A stretch of 47,669 nt of DNA from positions 1 to 47,669 of the forward strand of contig MVZN01000019.1 of NCBI GenBank assembly GCA_002069125.1. The letters run 5' to 3'. Made by a program: the position numbers and the translations under genes. This document shows, one piece after another, positions 37,191 to 46,163 of this stretch. The stretch's first letter is position 1. Each line of letters starts with the position of its first letter. This DNA is from Spirochaetes bacterium ADurb.BinA120 (GTDB lineage: Bacteria > Spirochaetota > UBA4802 > UBA5368). The notes beneath the pieces were generated by a model. The model did no database searches. It worked only from the letters and a program-made list of their open reading frames with translations, and was not told where the DNA came from.

Positions 37191-38537
37191 ATGGCCAGCG
37201 CGATAGTCAATATTTTCAAGATACCGGAACTCCGACGAAGGGTTCTTTTTACCCTGTTTATACTCATAGTATACCGTATCGGAGCGCATATACCCATCCC
37301 CGGAATAAATATCGAGGCGCTTAAGTCCTACTTCGACCAGGCCTCAAAAAGCCAGGCGGGCGGGCTGGTGGATTTCTTCGACCTGTTCGCGGGCGGTGCG
37401 CTGAAGCGGTTTACGGTATTCGCGCTGGGAATAATGCCCTACATATCGGCCTCCATCATCATGCAACTTCTCACCGTGGTGATACCCCAGCTTGAGCGCA
37501 TTTCGAAGGAAGGGCCGGAGGGCCACAAGAAGATCAATCAGTATACCAGGTACGGGACCGTACTGCTGTGCGCCATACAGTCGCTCGGCCTTACCTTCTG
37601 GATGAAATCGATGTCCTCGGCGAAGGGGACGGTCGTGCCGAAAGACGCTGGAATAGGTTTTATAATAGTGACGGTCATGGCGATTACCACGGGGACCATG
37701 ATCCTTATGTGGCTCGGAGAGATCATTACGGAGCGCGGAATTGGGAACGGAATATCCCTTATCATCTTCGCGGGCATAGTGGTGCGCGTTCCAGCCGCGG
37801 CGATGGACACCTGGCAGCGGGTGGTTGATCGAAGCGATCCCATCATCGGAATCATTCTTGTCGGAATTTTTGTTCTCGTAGTGGCCGCCTCGATTTTACT
37901 GACTCTCGGAATACGCAAGATCCCGGTCAATTACGGCAAGCGGGTGGTGGGGCGACGCATGGTGCAGATGTCATCGCAGGCGATCCCGCTCCGTGTGAAC
38001 GCGGCGGGGGTCATTCCCATCATCTTCGCCTCGTCCATTATCCTCTTCCCGGCCCAGATCAGCAATATGCTGGGCGGAAGCGAATATAAGATCATGCAGA
38101 CCCTGCAATACTGGCTTTCGCCGGGGCATGGTGTTTATATGTTCATCTATGCCATGCTCATCATCTTCTTCTGTTATTTTTATACCGCGATCCAGTTCAA
38201 TCCGGTCGATATTGCGGACAATCTAAAAAAATACGGCGGTTTTATACCCGGCATAAGGCCGGGGCCGAATACCGCGGACTATATCATGCGTATTCTCAAT
38301 CGCATCACCCTTTCGGGGGCCATATTCCTGGCTTTTATAGCGGTTGTTCCGGACTTCATCATACGGATCTGGCCGGAGGAGGTATCGCATGAGATGGCGT
38401 ACCTTTTCGGCGGCACATCGCTGCTCATTATAGTCGGCGTCGCGCTCGATACACTCAAGCAGATAGAGTCGCAGTTGCTCATGCGCCATTATGACGGATT
38501 TATCAAAAAAGGACGAATCCGCGGGAGGTACCAGTAA
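37191..38537 (+). CDS. secY: Preprotein translocase subunit SecY
   Basis: SecY is the channel of the inner-membrane Sec translocon. The 448-residue product shows ten likely transmembrane helices and the conserved YRIGAHIPIPGI, FALGIMPYISASIIMQLL, GIGNGISLIIFAGIV, RVNAAGVIPIIFASSII and ADNLKKYGGFIPGIRPGP. Its partner SecE is encoded at 12066. adk, which usually follows secY, is absent; the next gene is map after a short gap. Confidence 0.98.
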   Translation: MASAIVNIFKIPELRRRVLFTLFILIVYRIGAHIPIPGINIEALKSYFDQASKSQAGGLVDFFDLFAGGALKRFTVFALGIMPYISASIIMQLLTVVIPQLERISKEGPEGHKKINQYTRYGTVLLCAIQSLGLTFWMKSMSSAKGTVVPKDAGIGFIIVTVMAITTGTMILMWLGEIITERGIGNGISLIIFAGIVVRVPAAAMDTWQRVVDRSDPIIGIILVGIFVLVVAASILLTLGIRKIPVNYGKRVVGRRMVQMSSQAIPLRVNAAGVIPIIFASSIILFPAQISNMLGGSEYKIMQTLQYWLSPGHGVYMFIYAMLIIFFCYFYTAIQFNPVDIADNLKKYGGFIPGIRPGPNTADYIMRILNRITLSGAIFLAFIAVVPDFIIRIWPEEVSHEMAYLFGGTSLLIIVGVALDTLKQIESQLLMRHYDGFIKKGRIRGRYQ

Positions 38538-38567
38538 CGGATCCTTCGGCGGATTTTGCGGCGGGCA

Positions 38568-39332
38568 TTGGGTATATATATTTACAATAGAGAGCAGATC
38601 AAGAGAATTGAAGACGCCTGCCTGATCGCCGCCAGCGTGCTAGATGAAATTGAAGGGATCATTGATGCGGGTGTTTCGACCCATGAGATCGACGTCCTCG
38701 CTCGAAACGCAATCAAAAAGCACGGCGCCGTACCGGCATTTCTAGGATATAAGGGCTTTCCGGCGGCGGTTTGCGCCTCTATCAACGAGGTCGTTGTCCA
38801 CGGGATACCGCGAAGGAACGCGAAGCTAAAAAACGGCGATATCATTGGAATAGATATCGGCGTCCGTTACAAAGAGTACTATGGAGACACCGCTCGAAGC
38901 TATGCGATCGGCGCGGTGGGCGAAAAGGTCGAAAAGCTCCTCCTGGCGACGAGGGAGTCGTTGTACAAGGGGATAGAGATGGCGGTTGTCGGCAACAGGA
39001 TATCGGACGTGTCCCATGCCGTCGAGGCGCACGTCGTTCGCTTCGGATTTTCCCCGGTGGAGGAGTTTGTGGGGCATGGGATAGGCCGAAATCTACACGA
39101 GGAGCCGTCGGTGCCGAATTTCGGGGCGGCGGGGCGTGGCCCCCGGATAAGGGAGGGGATGGTCTTTGCCATCGAACCGATGATCAATGCCGGCGTCAGA
39201 GAGGTGGATGTCCTTGGTGACGGATGGACGGTAGTAACACGAGACGGGGAATTTTCGGCGCATTTCGAGCATACTGTGGCCGTCGTGGACGGCAAGGCTC
39301 AAATTTTGACGCGCGGCAAAAATTTTAATTGA
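38568..39332 (+). CDS. map: Methionine aminopeptidase, type I
   Basis: MetAP removes N-terminal methionine from nascent proteins. The 254-residue product has all five metal ligands: D96 (GIDIG), D107 (YGDTARS), H170 (FVGHGIGRN), E203 (AIEPM) and E234 (FEHT), at nearly the same numbers as in E. coli. No ATG is available. TTG 38568 gives MGIYIYNREQI, which aligns with the E. coli N-terminus; TTG 38556 would add four residues. No clear ribosome-binding site supports either. It lies directly after secY. Confidence 0.94.
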   Translation: MGIYIYNREQIKRIEDACLIAASVLDEIEGIIDAGVSTHEIDVLARNAIKKHGAVPAFLGYKGFPAAVCASINEVVVHGIPRRNAKLKNGDIIGIDIGVRYKEYYGDTARSYAIGAVGEKVEKLLLATRESLYKGIEMAVVGNRISDVSHAVEAHVVRFGFSPVEEFVGHGIGRNLHEEPSVPNFGAAGRGPRIREGMVFAIEPMINAGVREVDVLGDGWTVVTRDGEFSAHFEHTVAVVDGKAQILTRGKNFN

Positions 39333-39346
39333 AATAGAGAGTATAT

Positions 39347-39565
39347 ATGCCAAAAGAGGAACCCATAGAGGTCGAGGGCGTTGTGGTGGAGCCGCTTCCC
39401 AACGCCATGTTCAGGGTTAAACTGCAGAACGGGCATGTAGTGCTTGCGCACATATCGGGCAAGATGAGGATGCATTATATACGCATCCTGCCCGGGGACC
39501 GGGTCACGGTGGAGTTGTCGCCGTACGACCTGACCAGAGGGAGGATTACCTACCGGTCGAAGTAG
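39347..39565 (+). CDS. infA: Translation initiation factor IF-1
   Basis: IF-1 occupies the A site during initiation. The 72-residue OB-fold protein has [40 protein letters not shown] and [13 protein letters not shown]. It follows map by 14 bp. Confidence 0.97.
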   Translation: MPKEEPIEVEGVVVEPLPNAMFRVKLQNGHVVLAHISGKMRMHYIRILPGDRVTVELSPYDLTRGRITYRSK

Positions 39566-39611
39566 GCGGGGGTTTTTTCGCGTTTATACAGCGATCTATA
39601 CGAGGTCAGTG

Positions 39612-39740
39612 ATGAAGGTACGCGTTTCGATAAAGAAGATTTGTTCGGAGTGCAAGGTGATCAAACGCCACGGAGTGGTAATGGTGATCTGCTCCAATCC
39701 CAGGCACAAACAGCGCCAGAAGAAGAGAACTGCAAAATAA
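39612..39740 (+). CDS. rpmJ: 50S ribosomal protein L36, zinc-binding form
   Basis: The 42-residue L36 begins [17 protein letters not shown]. It has zinc ligands C11, C14, C27 and H32, the C+ form. It has a basic tail ([10 protein letters not shown]) a few residues longer than the usual 37-38. GAGGTCAGTG precedes the ATG. rpsM starts 10 bp later. Confidence 0.96.
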   Translation: MKVRVSIKKICSECKVIKRHGVVMVICSNPRHKQRQKKRTAK

Positions 39741-39750
39741 GAGGTCATAT

Positions 39751-40122
39751 ATGGCACGAATTTCAGGCGTAGATTTGCCCAACAACAAGCGCATCGAAGT
39801 GGCGCTTACCTATATTTTCGGAATAGGAAACACCGCCGCCAAGAATATCCTGGAGATTTCGAAGGTCAATCCGGACACGAGGGTCAAGGACCTCACCGAC
39901 GAGGAGATCAACGTTCTCAGACAGGCGATCGAGAAAAATTTCAAGGTTGAAGGCGATCTGAGAACCGAAGTGGCGATGAACATCAAGCGCCTTATGGATA
40001 TTGGGTGCTACAGGGGCATCCGTCATAGAAGGGGGCTTCCTGTCCGGGGCCAGAACACCAAGAACAACGCGAGGACCCGCAAGGGCAACAGAAAACCGTT
40101 GATGGGCAAAAAGAAGAAATAG
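39751..40122 (+). CDS. rpsM: 30S ribosomal protein S13
   Basis: S13 bridges the 30S head to the 50S. The 123-residue product has [33 protein letters not shown] and [20 protein letters not shown], with a basic C-terminal tail. It begins the alpha-operon block. Confidence 0.97.
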   Translation: MARISGVDLPNNKRIEVALTYIFGIGNTAAKNILEISKVNPDTRVKDLTDEEINVLRQAIEKNFKVEGDLRTEVAMNIKRLMDIGCYRGIRHRRGLPVRGQNTKNNARTRKGNRKPLMGKKKK

Positions 40123-40153
40123 CGGCATTATACGCGCATAAGGAGAATTAAAC

Positions 40154-40540
40154 GTGAAGCAGAAAAGGACAAAAAAGAAAGAAAAAAAGAACGTGCCGGT
40201 GGGAAAGGCTTTCATCCAGGCAACGTATAATAACACGATTATAACGCTGACCGATATGCAGGGTAACGTGATATCCTGGGCATCGTCGGGCGGTGAGGGA
40301 TTCCGCGGATCGCGCAAATCGACCCCGTTCGCGGCGCAGATGGCGGCGAAGGTAGCCGCACAGAAGGCCATCGATACTGCCGGCCTGCGCAGCGTGGAGG
40401 TGCTGGTCAAGGGCCCCGGGATCGGAAGGGAGGGGGCGATACGATCGCTTTCGCAGACCGGCATTACGGTCACTAAAATAAAGGATATCACACCGATCCC
40501 GCACAACGGATGCCGGCCGCCGAAACGGCGCAGAGTCTGA
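40154..40540 (+). CDS. rpsK: 30S ribosomal protein S11
   Basis: S11 lies on the platform near the E site. The 128-residue product has [40 protein letters not shown] and [14 protein letters not shown]. It starts at GTG 40154 behind AAGGAG. Confidence 0.97.
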   Translation: MKQKRTKKKEKKNVPVGKAFIQATYNNTIITLTDMQGNVISWASSGGEGFRGSRKSTPFAAQMAAKVAAQKAIDTAGLRSVEVLVKGPGIGREGAIRSLSQTGITVTKIKDITPIPHNGCRPPKRRRV

Positions 40541-40559
40541 GAGGATCGGGAGGGACCAT

Positions 40560-41189
40560 ATGGCAAAGTATACCGGACCATCGTGCAAGCTATGCAGAAG
40601 GGAGATGACTCAGCTCATGCTGAAGGGCCAGCGTTGTCTGACCGACAAGTGCGCGGTTAAAAAGAAAAAATATCCTCCGGGACCTCCCCGTAAAAGGAGG
40701 GGAAAGCTGTCCGAATATGGAGTACAGCTTCGGGAGAAGCAGAAGATCAGAAGAAGCTATGGTCTTCTCGAAAAGCAGTTCAGGCTCATATTCGAGGAAG
40801 CGAACAGGATGAAGGGCGTAACGGGCGACAATATGCTTTCTCTGCTTGAGCGCAGGCTCGATAATGTCGTTTACCGGATCGGTTTCGCCTCATCGCGCAT
40901 GCAGGCCCGCCAGCTCATACAGCACGGCCATGTGCTCGTTAACGGGGCCAGGGTGGATATCCCCTCGTTCAGGATTCGCGAAGCCAATGTTGTCGAAATC
41001 GCCGAGAGATACAAGGCCAATGTTATGGTGGAGGACTCGATCAAGCTTTCGAAGGCCTTGAGCTCGGCCCCGGAGTGGGTTGAAATCGATTTCGAAAGCA
41101 AGAAGGCTAAAATTCTAAGATTGCCGGCGCGCCAGGACGTAACCGCACCGTTCAACGAGCAGCTGGTCGTCGAATTGTATTCCAAGTGA
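40560..41189 (+). CDS. rpsD: 30S ribosomal protein S4, zinc-binding form
   Basis: S4 nucleates 16S folding and regulates the alpha operon in E. coli. The 209-residue product has zinc ligands C9, C12, C26 and C31 (SCKLC and CLTDKC) and the central LSEYGVQLREKQKIRRSYG. The S4 RNA-binding fold (RLDNVVYRIGFASSRMQARQ and HGHVLVNGARVDIPSF) follows. AGGGACC lies just before the ATG. Confidence 0.97.
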   Translation: MAKYTGPSCKLCRREMTQLMLKGQRCLTDKCAVKKKKYPPGPPRKRRGKLSEYGVQLREKQKIRRSYGLLEKQFRLIFEEANRMKGVTGDNMLSLLERRLDNVVYRIGFASSRMQARQLIQHGHVLVNGARVDIPSFRIREANVVEIAERYKANVMVEDSIKLSKALSSAPEWVEIDFESKKAKILRLPARQDVTAPFNEQLVVELYSK

Positions 41190-41244
41190 TTCTGCGCCAG
41201 ACAGCGCGGATATCCTGTTGTGCGGCTGAACACCGGAGGTTATA

Positions 41245-42210
41245 ATGGCCCCAAAGAACCTTTTAAAAGGTTTCAAGAGACCCAGTAAAATCGTCTTTGA
41301 ACATGACGAACTACAGAAGGATTACGGACGTTTCATCGCGGAACCGTTTGAGAAAGGTTATGGCCTGACAGTCGGGAATTCGCTTCGCAGGGTGCTTCTC
41401 TCATCGATTGAGGGTTCCGCGATTACCGCGATTAAAATAGAGGGCGTTCCGCACGAATTTCATTCGATCGAAGGGGTATATGAGGACGTTACCAAAATCA
41501 TCCTCAATCTGAAGAAGTTGAGGTTGAGATATCACGGGGAACTGCCAAAGGTTATGCATGTGGTGAAGCAGGGTCCCGGCGAGCTGACCGGTGCGGATTT
41601 CAATATCGATTCCGATATCGAAATAATGAACCTTGACCTGAAAATAGCCACCCTGAACGAAAAGGCGAAAATAGATCTGGAGATACAGGTGGAGAAGGGC
41701 AGGGGATACGTTCCCGCCGAGCTCAACAAGGGCAATACGGAAACAATCGGAGTCATTCCGATAGACGCGATATTCACTCCGGTCAAAAAGGTCAACGTCA
41801 AGGTGGAGGATACCCGCGTTGGACAGAGGACGGACTACGACAAGCTGACAATCGAGGTATGGACAGACGGCGCCGTTTCCCCCGATGACGCGCTTGCCCA
41901 GGCCGCGAAAATCATCAAGGACCACATGACCATCTTCATAAACTTCGAGGAGGAGATCGAGGAAGAGGCCGAAGTGGTGGATGAAAGCGCCGAACGCATT
42001 AAGAACGTGCTTGCCAAATCGATAGACGAACTGGAGCTTTCGGTGAGGGCGCACAACACCCTGAAGAGCCTGGATATAAACGATCTCGAGAGTTTAGTGA
42101 GAAAAACCGAGGAAGAACTTAAAAAGTCCAAACATTACAGCGATCAGATACTCAAGGAGATCAAGGGAAGGCTGGACGCCAATCACCTGAGTCTTGGATT
42201 GAAGGAATAA
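41245..42210 (+). CDS. rpoA: DNA-directed RNA polymerase subunit alpha
   Basis: The alpha dimer nucleates polymerase assembly. The 321-residue product has the N-terminal assembly domain (FIAEPFEKGYGLTVGNSLRR and LSSIEGSAITAIKI). An acidic linker (EEEIEEEAEVVDE) follows, and the C-terminal domain (LELSVRAHNTLKSLDI) contacts UP elements and activators. It lies 55 bp after rpsD. Confidence 0.98.
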   Translation: MAPKNLLKGFKRPSKIVFEHDELQKDYGRFIAEPFEKGYGLTVGNSLRRVLLSSIEGSAITAIKIEGVPHEFHSIEGVYEDVTKIILNLKKLRLRYHGELPKVMHVVKQGPGELTGADFNIDSDIEIMNLDLKIATLNEKAKIDLEIQVEKGRGYVPAELNKGNTETIGVIPIDAIFTPVKKVNVKVEDTRVGQRTDYDKLTIEVWTDGAVSPDDALAQAAKIIKDHMTIFINFEEEIEEEAEVVDESAERIKNVLAKSIDELELSVRAHNTLKSLDINDLESLVRKTEEELKKSKHYSDQILKEIKGRLDANHLSLGLKE

Positions 42211-42225
42211 CCGAGGAGAGATTCG

Positions 42226-42678
42226 ATGCGTCACAAGAACAGCGTACGACAGCTTGGCAGGACCCAGTCGCACCGCAAAGCGATGTTCGCCAACATGGTA
42301 AGCTCCCTTTTCGAAAAGGAACGGATCGTTACGACCAAACAGAAGGGACGGGAGCTGAAAAAGATATCCGAGAAGTTAATAACGCGCGCCAAGAACAATA
42401 TCGGTCTTCCGGAGGACGCGGCGGATAAAAGGCTCCATAACAAGCGCGTGGTGATGAAGACCATAAAGAACCGCGACATTCTGAAAAAGCTGTTTGACGA
42501 CATCGCCCCGAGGTTCAAGGGGCGCAACGGCGGTTATACGCGCCTCTATTTGCTGGGAAGGCGGCCCGGCGACGCGGCGGAAATGGCGATCGTCGAACTG
42601 GTCGAGAGAAAGGCCGCAGCCGGGAAAGCCGGGGCGGACAAGGGGAAGGCGAAGGAAAAGACCAAGGACAAGAAGTAG
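42226..42678 (+). CDS. rplQ: 50S ribosomal protein L17
   Basis: L17 is near the tunnel exit. The 150-residue product begins MRHKNSVRQLGRTQSHRKAM. It has RIVTTKQKGRELKKISEKLI and GGYTRLYLLGRRPGDAAEMA. A Lys/Ala-rich tail of about 25 residues (GKAKEKTKDKK at the end) extends it beyond the core. It is the last gene of the supercluster; a strong terminator follows 26 nt after the stop. Confidence 0.97.
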   Translation: MRHKNSVRQLGRTQSHRKAMFANMVSSLFEKERIVTTKQKGRELKKISEKLITRAKNNIGLPEDAADKRLHNKRVVMKTIKNRDILKKLFDDIAPRFKGRNGGYTRLYLLGRRPGDAAEMAIVELVERKAAAGKAGADKGKAKEKTKDKK

Positions 42679-42704
42679 ATCGCGGCTTAGGCTGACATTG
42701 ACTT

Positions 42705-42730
42705 AAAAAGCCCCTGAACAGGGGCTTTTT
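42705..42730. terminator. Bidirectional Rho-independent terminator ending the supercluster
   Basis: AAAAAGCCCC pairs with GGGGCTTTTT across TGAACA. It is A-rich on one side and T-rich on the other, so it serves rplQ on the plus strand and the convergent gene at 42757-43626 on the minus strand. It is the clearest terminator in the 31-kb run. Confidence 0.95.
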
Positions 42731-42756
42731 AATTGATCTGGCCGATGGGGGATTCC

Positions 42757-43626
42757 CTAACGTTTGTCCGAATTCTTTCTGACCAGGCGCTCTTTTTCCA
42801 CTGAATAAATCAGTTTAATATTGTCGTTTGCGTCCACCTTGAATTCCTCCGGAATGCGGTCATCGAAAACCGGCTCAAGCGTGGCCCCGGCAAGGTTGTA
42901 TTTCCGCTGGATATCTCCTATCTGGTGAACCTTGATCATTTTGTGGATCTCGATTCCGTATTGTTTGGCAAGGCGGCAGTTTTCGACGGCCGAGGCATAG
43001 TGGTTTATCATAAAATCCAGGTTTGCGGAGGTCTTGTTCTTTTTGGCCTTTATGACCTCAAGGTCGGGGTCGGCCAGAAGGTTTCTTGCGTCTTGAAGAT
43101 TCTTATATCCGCCGCGCAGGTATCGTTCTATGGTTTCGCGGCTGTGGAAAAAATGGTATTCCTCCTCCTTGTACGGCTTGACGTCCTCCAGTGGATTGAA
43201 CGGCTTCCTGAAATACCTGGCCATAGGTCCGTCCTTGCTGTAATTGACAAGAATATCGAAAGAGGCCTTGGACGTGGAATCGAGTATGTCCTGGGAGCGC
43301 TTAATGTACATATCGGCGATGGTTCCCATCAGAACCGAGAGACGTTCCTTGAGGTTGTAGTATTTCTCGTACGAGGAAACGAAATTCTGCGCGTAGAATT
43401 CCTCGGAGGCCCTGTTGAAAAGGGACTTTATATCCTCGAACTGCTTTTTTTGTTCGTCATCGCCGAAGTTGTCCACAATGACGCGAATCTCGCGTATATG
43501 ATTGAGGGTAAAAACGTAATCCATTTGTGATTTTACGGCGGAGGAAACCGCGATTAGGGGAGTTGGCGCCGCCGAGATGGAAAGGATGAGCAGCAGTGCC
43601 GATATAAAAGCGTTTCGCGTGTTCAT
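42757..43626 (-). CDS. Exported protein of unknown function, 289 aa
   Basis: I do not recognise the family. The N-terminus (MNTRNAFISALLLILSISAA) is a signal peptide with likely cleavage near residue 26, so the protein should be periplasmic or envelope-associated. The rest is charged and mostly helical (LNHIREIRVIVDNFGDDEQK, LKERLSVLMGTIADMYIKRS, IMKVHQIGD-like segments), rich in Lys, Asp, Glu and Tyr. It has no cysteine-bearing lipobox. GAGG lies 6 nt before the ATG. It converges with rplQ across a shared terminator and diverges from the DUF2225 gene. Confidence 0.75.
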   Translation of the reverse strand: MNTRNAFISALLLILSISAAPTPLIAVSSAVKSQMDYVFTLNHIREIRVIVDNFGDDEQKKQFEDIKSLFNRASEEFYAQNFVSSYEKYYNLKERLSVLMGTIADMYIKRSQDILDSTSKASFDILVNYSKDGPMARYFRKPFNPLEDVKPYKEEEYHFFHSRETIERYLRGGYKNLQDARNLLADPDLEVIKAKKNKTSANLDFMINHYASAVENCRLAKQYGIEIHKMIKVHQIGDIQRKYNLAGATLEPVFDDRIPEEFKVDANDNIKLIYSVEKERLVRKNSDKR

Positions 43627-43848
43627 TTCGGGCCTCGATGGAGTATTTTAAATATTATCGGCAATGCGCCTTTCAGTCTTAATATAAGGATTTATCCGGC
43701 TTGAGGCGCTGAAATAAAGACTGTGAAGGGCGGAAACAAGAGGGGACCCGGGGAGTCGGAGGGAATTGCAAAATAATGGTTGAATAATACACCATGATGT
43801 GGATTTTAATTGGACCAGCAACGCAAAGGGAACAGGTGTTGATTCGAC

Positions 43849-44727
43849 ATGGAAGAAAAGAAGATTTCGTACAGGCTTAAGGACCCTGCAAAGTGCCCGG
43901 TCTGCTCTTTCGAGTTCCACAGGGAGGAGATGCTGACGGGTGGCGGCCGTTTGATCGCCGGAAAGCTTACGGACGAGTTGCGGCGTTTGTTCGAGGATAA
44001 CGCAAAATTCGGAAAGGTTTACCCCCTGGCATATCTGGTGGTCGTCTGCCCGAGATGCCTTTACTCCGCTTATCCGAGGGATTTTTCGGTGGTGACTCCG
44101 GGGGAGATCGAGAAGCTGAGCGCGACCGCCCAGGCGCGGCTTGCTTCTTTAAAGAAATTTTTTGGAGATGTCAGTTTCGAACGGAACAGGGATCTCGCGC
44201 TCGGCGCGGCATCGTATATGCTGGCAGTCGATTGCTATACCTTTAGAAACAAACAGTCCGCCCCGACCTTCAAAAAGGCGGTTTCTTCCATCCGGGCGGC
44301 CTGGCTGTTCTCGGACCTCGCCTTAGAGGTTCCGGAAAAGCCTTATAAAAAGGTTGCGGAATTCTTTTATAAAAAGGCGTACCAGTTTTATCAGGAGGTG
44401 CTCGAACTGGTGCAGAGCGGCGGAGAGACCATGGAGGCCGCCGGCAACATCGGGCCGGATTATGATAAAAACTGGAGCTACGAGGGAATACTCTATATGA
44501 ACGCCGTGCTTACCCTCAAGGTGGGCGGCCTGGAACCGGATATCGTGAAGCGTATTGAAAACTTTGAAAAAACGAAGCGATACCTGAGCAGGCTTTTCGG
44601 ATCGGGAAAATCATCGAAGTCTAAGCCGGGGGCGCTGATAGATATGACGCGAGATCTGTACGATCGCATGAACCAGCTTATCGAACAATGGAAACAGCAG
44701 ACGGAGCAGGGCCCGGCCCAAGAATAG
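43849..44727 (+). CDS. DUF2225 domain protein
   Basis: The 292-residue product matches the DUF2225 pattern of paired Cys motifs: C16/C19 in AKCPVCSFEF and C67/C70 in VVCPRCLYSAYPRDF, probably a zinc site. They are followed by a helical, TPR-like region (AASYMLAVDCYTFRNKQSAP, FYKKAYQFYQEVLELVQ). The family is found in Firmicutes and spirochaetes; its function is not established. There is no signal peptide, so it should be cytoplasmic. Its last 40 nt overlap truA in another frame. No good ribosome-binding site precedes the ATG, but the Cys motifs fix the reading frame. Confidence 0.88.
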   Translation: MEEKKISYRLKDPAKCPVCSFEFHREEMLTGGGRLIAGKLTDELRRLFEDNAKFGKVYPLAYLVVVCPRCLYSAYPRDFSVVTPGEIEKLSATAQARLASLKKFFGDVSFERNRDLALGAASYMLAVDCYTFRNKQSAPTFKKAVSSIRAAWLFSDLALEVPEKPYKKVAEFFYKKAYQFYQEVLELVQSGGETMEAAGNIGPDYDKNWSYEGILYMNAVLTLKVGGLEPDIVKRIENFEKTKRYLSRLFGSGKSSKSKPGALIDMTRDLYDRMNQLIEQWKQQTEQGPAQE

Positions 44728-45488
44728 CCCTGCTCGTTCAGTACGATGGCACCGGTTTTAACGGCTGGCAGGTTCAGAACGGCGGCCGTACGGTGCAGGG
44801 AGAGATCGAGCGGGCCGTGAGGGTTTTGACCGGGGCGGAGCGCAGGCTGACCGCAGCCGGAAGGACCGACTCCGGCGTCCACGCACTGGGCCAGGTCGCG
44901 CATTTCGACTGCCCTATTCGAATCGGGCTTAAGAGGCTGTGCACGGGGCTTTCCGGCATTCTGGACAGGGACGTTTCGGTGATAAACGCTTATGCGGTAA
45001 CATCGGACTTCCATGCCCGTTACGGCGCGATAGCGCGCGAGTACCAGTATCTTGTATATAACGGACGGCAGCGGAGCCCGTTCATGCTCCATCGGGCCAT
45101 GTGGGTCCATCATCCGCTCGACGTGGAATATCTCCGGGCGGCCTCGTCTTATCTTGTTGGCGAGCTCGATTTCGCCTCTTTTTGTAAAAAGATATCCGCC
45201 GACGGCGTCACCACGAGAAGGCTCGATTCCATAGAGATTGACAGGATAGATGACCTCGTGGTGTTCCGGCTACGGGGGAACGCCTTTCTTCATAATATGA
45301 TACGCATCATCATCGGCACGCTGTGCGATATGCAAAGGCGGGGCGACAAGCCGGAGAGGATGCTTGAGATACTCGCGGGCCGCGACAGGGACAGGGCGGG
45401 GGCCACGGCGCCGCCTTATGGCCTGTATCTTAAAAGGGTGGAGTACGCCACGCCCCTGGAAACATACGAATCCGCCTACCCGCTTTAA
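44688..45488 (+). CDS. truA: tRNA pseudouridine(38-40) synthase
   Basis: TruA isomerises uridines 38-40 in the tRNA anticodon stem. The 266-residue product has the catalytic Asp D61 in AAGRTDSGVHALGQVAHFD. It also has YDGTGFNGWQVQ, FHARYGAIAREYQYLVYN and RGNAFLHNMIRIIIGTL. It overlaps the end of the DUF2225 gene by 40 nt, so it is probably translated by coupling. The first 12 residues (METADGAGPGPR) are not conserved and the ATG lacks a ribosome-binding site, so the true start may lie a little further downstream. Confidence 0.94.
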   Translation: METADGAGPGPRIALLVQYDGTGFNGWQVQNGGRTVQGEIERAVRVLTGAERRLTAAGRTDSGVHALGQVAHFDCPIRIGLKRLCTGLSGILDRDVSVINAYAVTSDFHARYGAIAREYQYLVYNGRQRSPFMLHRAMWVHHPLDVEYLRAASSYLVGELDFASFCKKISADGVTTRRLDSIEIDRIDDLVVFRLRGNAFLHNMIRIIIGTLCDMQRRGDKPERMLEILAGRDRDRAGATAPPYGLYLKRVEYATPLETYESAYPL

Positions 45489-45493
45489 TTTAA

Positions 45494-45522
45494 TTGACAT
45501 GGAGTGAGGTATTCGGGATAGT
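45494..45522 (+). promoter_or_regulatory. Candidate promoter for the outer-membrane/lipoprotein pair
   Basis: A perfect TTGACA (45494-45499) and GATAGT (45517-45522, four of six) are separated by 17 bp, right after truA. Initiation near 45530 would leave a leader of about 65 nt before the beta-barrel gene. Confidence 0.6.
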
Positions 45523-45593
45523 AGCCCGAGCGCGTTCCCGCAGGGTAACCTTTGAGCTTATAGTGATACATATTGTTTATCCGGCTTAGACAG

Positions 45594-46163
45594 ATGAAAT
45601 ATTTTGAAACAGCGGCGCTTATCGCGTTAATCCTGACTGCGACCGCGGACGCTTTCGCCCAGCGCAGGGCGACGGATTATTTCCTGCGCCCGCAGGCGGG
45701 GCTGTGGTTCGGGCCGGTAACTCCGGTATATACCACGCGCGACGACGTGGATACCCGGCTTGGAGGCGGCATATATTTCAGATATAACACGCCGTACCAT
45801 CCACTGAAGCTGGGAATAGACGCCTCCTACCAGAGATTCAAGTCGGAGGGGGTAAACGAGCTTACCCTGTGGCCGGTTTACGGTTCGATGATTTACAGGC
45901 TTCCGATCAAATTTCCGCTGGCCTTTCTGGTAAAGGCCGGGGCGGGGGGGGCGAACGTAAAGATAAAGCCCGACAACGAAAAGCAATGGGACCCCATGGG
46001 CATGCTGGGCTTTGAAACATCGTTTCCGGCGGGGCGCTATATCAACATTGGCCTTCGGATCGATTACCTCTTCATTTACGAAAGCTATCTTCCCGGGGCG
46101 ACACGAAACGGGCATATAATAAATACCGGGATAACCCTTTATTTCAACCTGGGGGGGAGATGA
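45594..46163 (+). CDS. Predicted outer-membrane beta-barrel protein
   Basis: The 189-residue product has a signal peptide with cleavage likely after Ala22 (ADAFA|Q). The mature part is made of alternating short strands typical of small outer-membrane barrels (PQAGLWFGPVTPVY, RLGGGIYFRYNTPYHPLKLG, NIGLRIDYLFIYESY) and ends in an aromatic strand TGITLYFNLGGR. A TTG at 45573 could extend it but would precede the signal peptide. The weak ribosome-binding site leaves some doubt on the start. Its stop overlaps the next ATG by four bases (ATGA), showing coupling to the lipoprotein gene. Confidence 0.8.
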   Translation: MKYFETAALIALILTATADAFAQRRATDYFLRPQAGLWFGPVTPVYTTRDDVDTRLGGGIYFRYNTPYHPLKLGIDASYQRFKSEGVNELTLWPVYGSMIYRLPIKFPLAFLVKAGAGGANVKIKPDNEKQWDPMGMLGFETSFPAGRYINIGLRIDYLFIYESYLPGATRNGHIINTGITLYFNLGGR

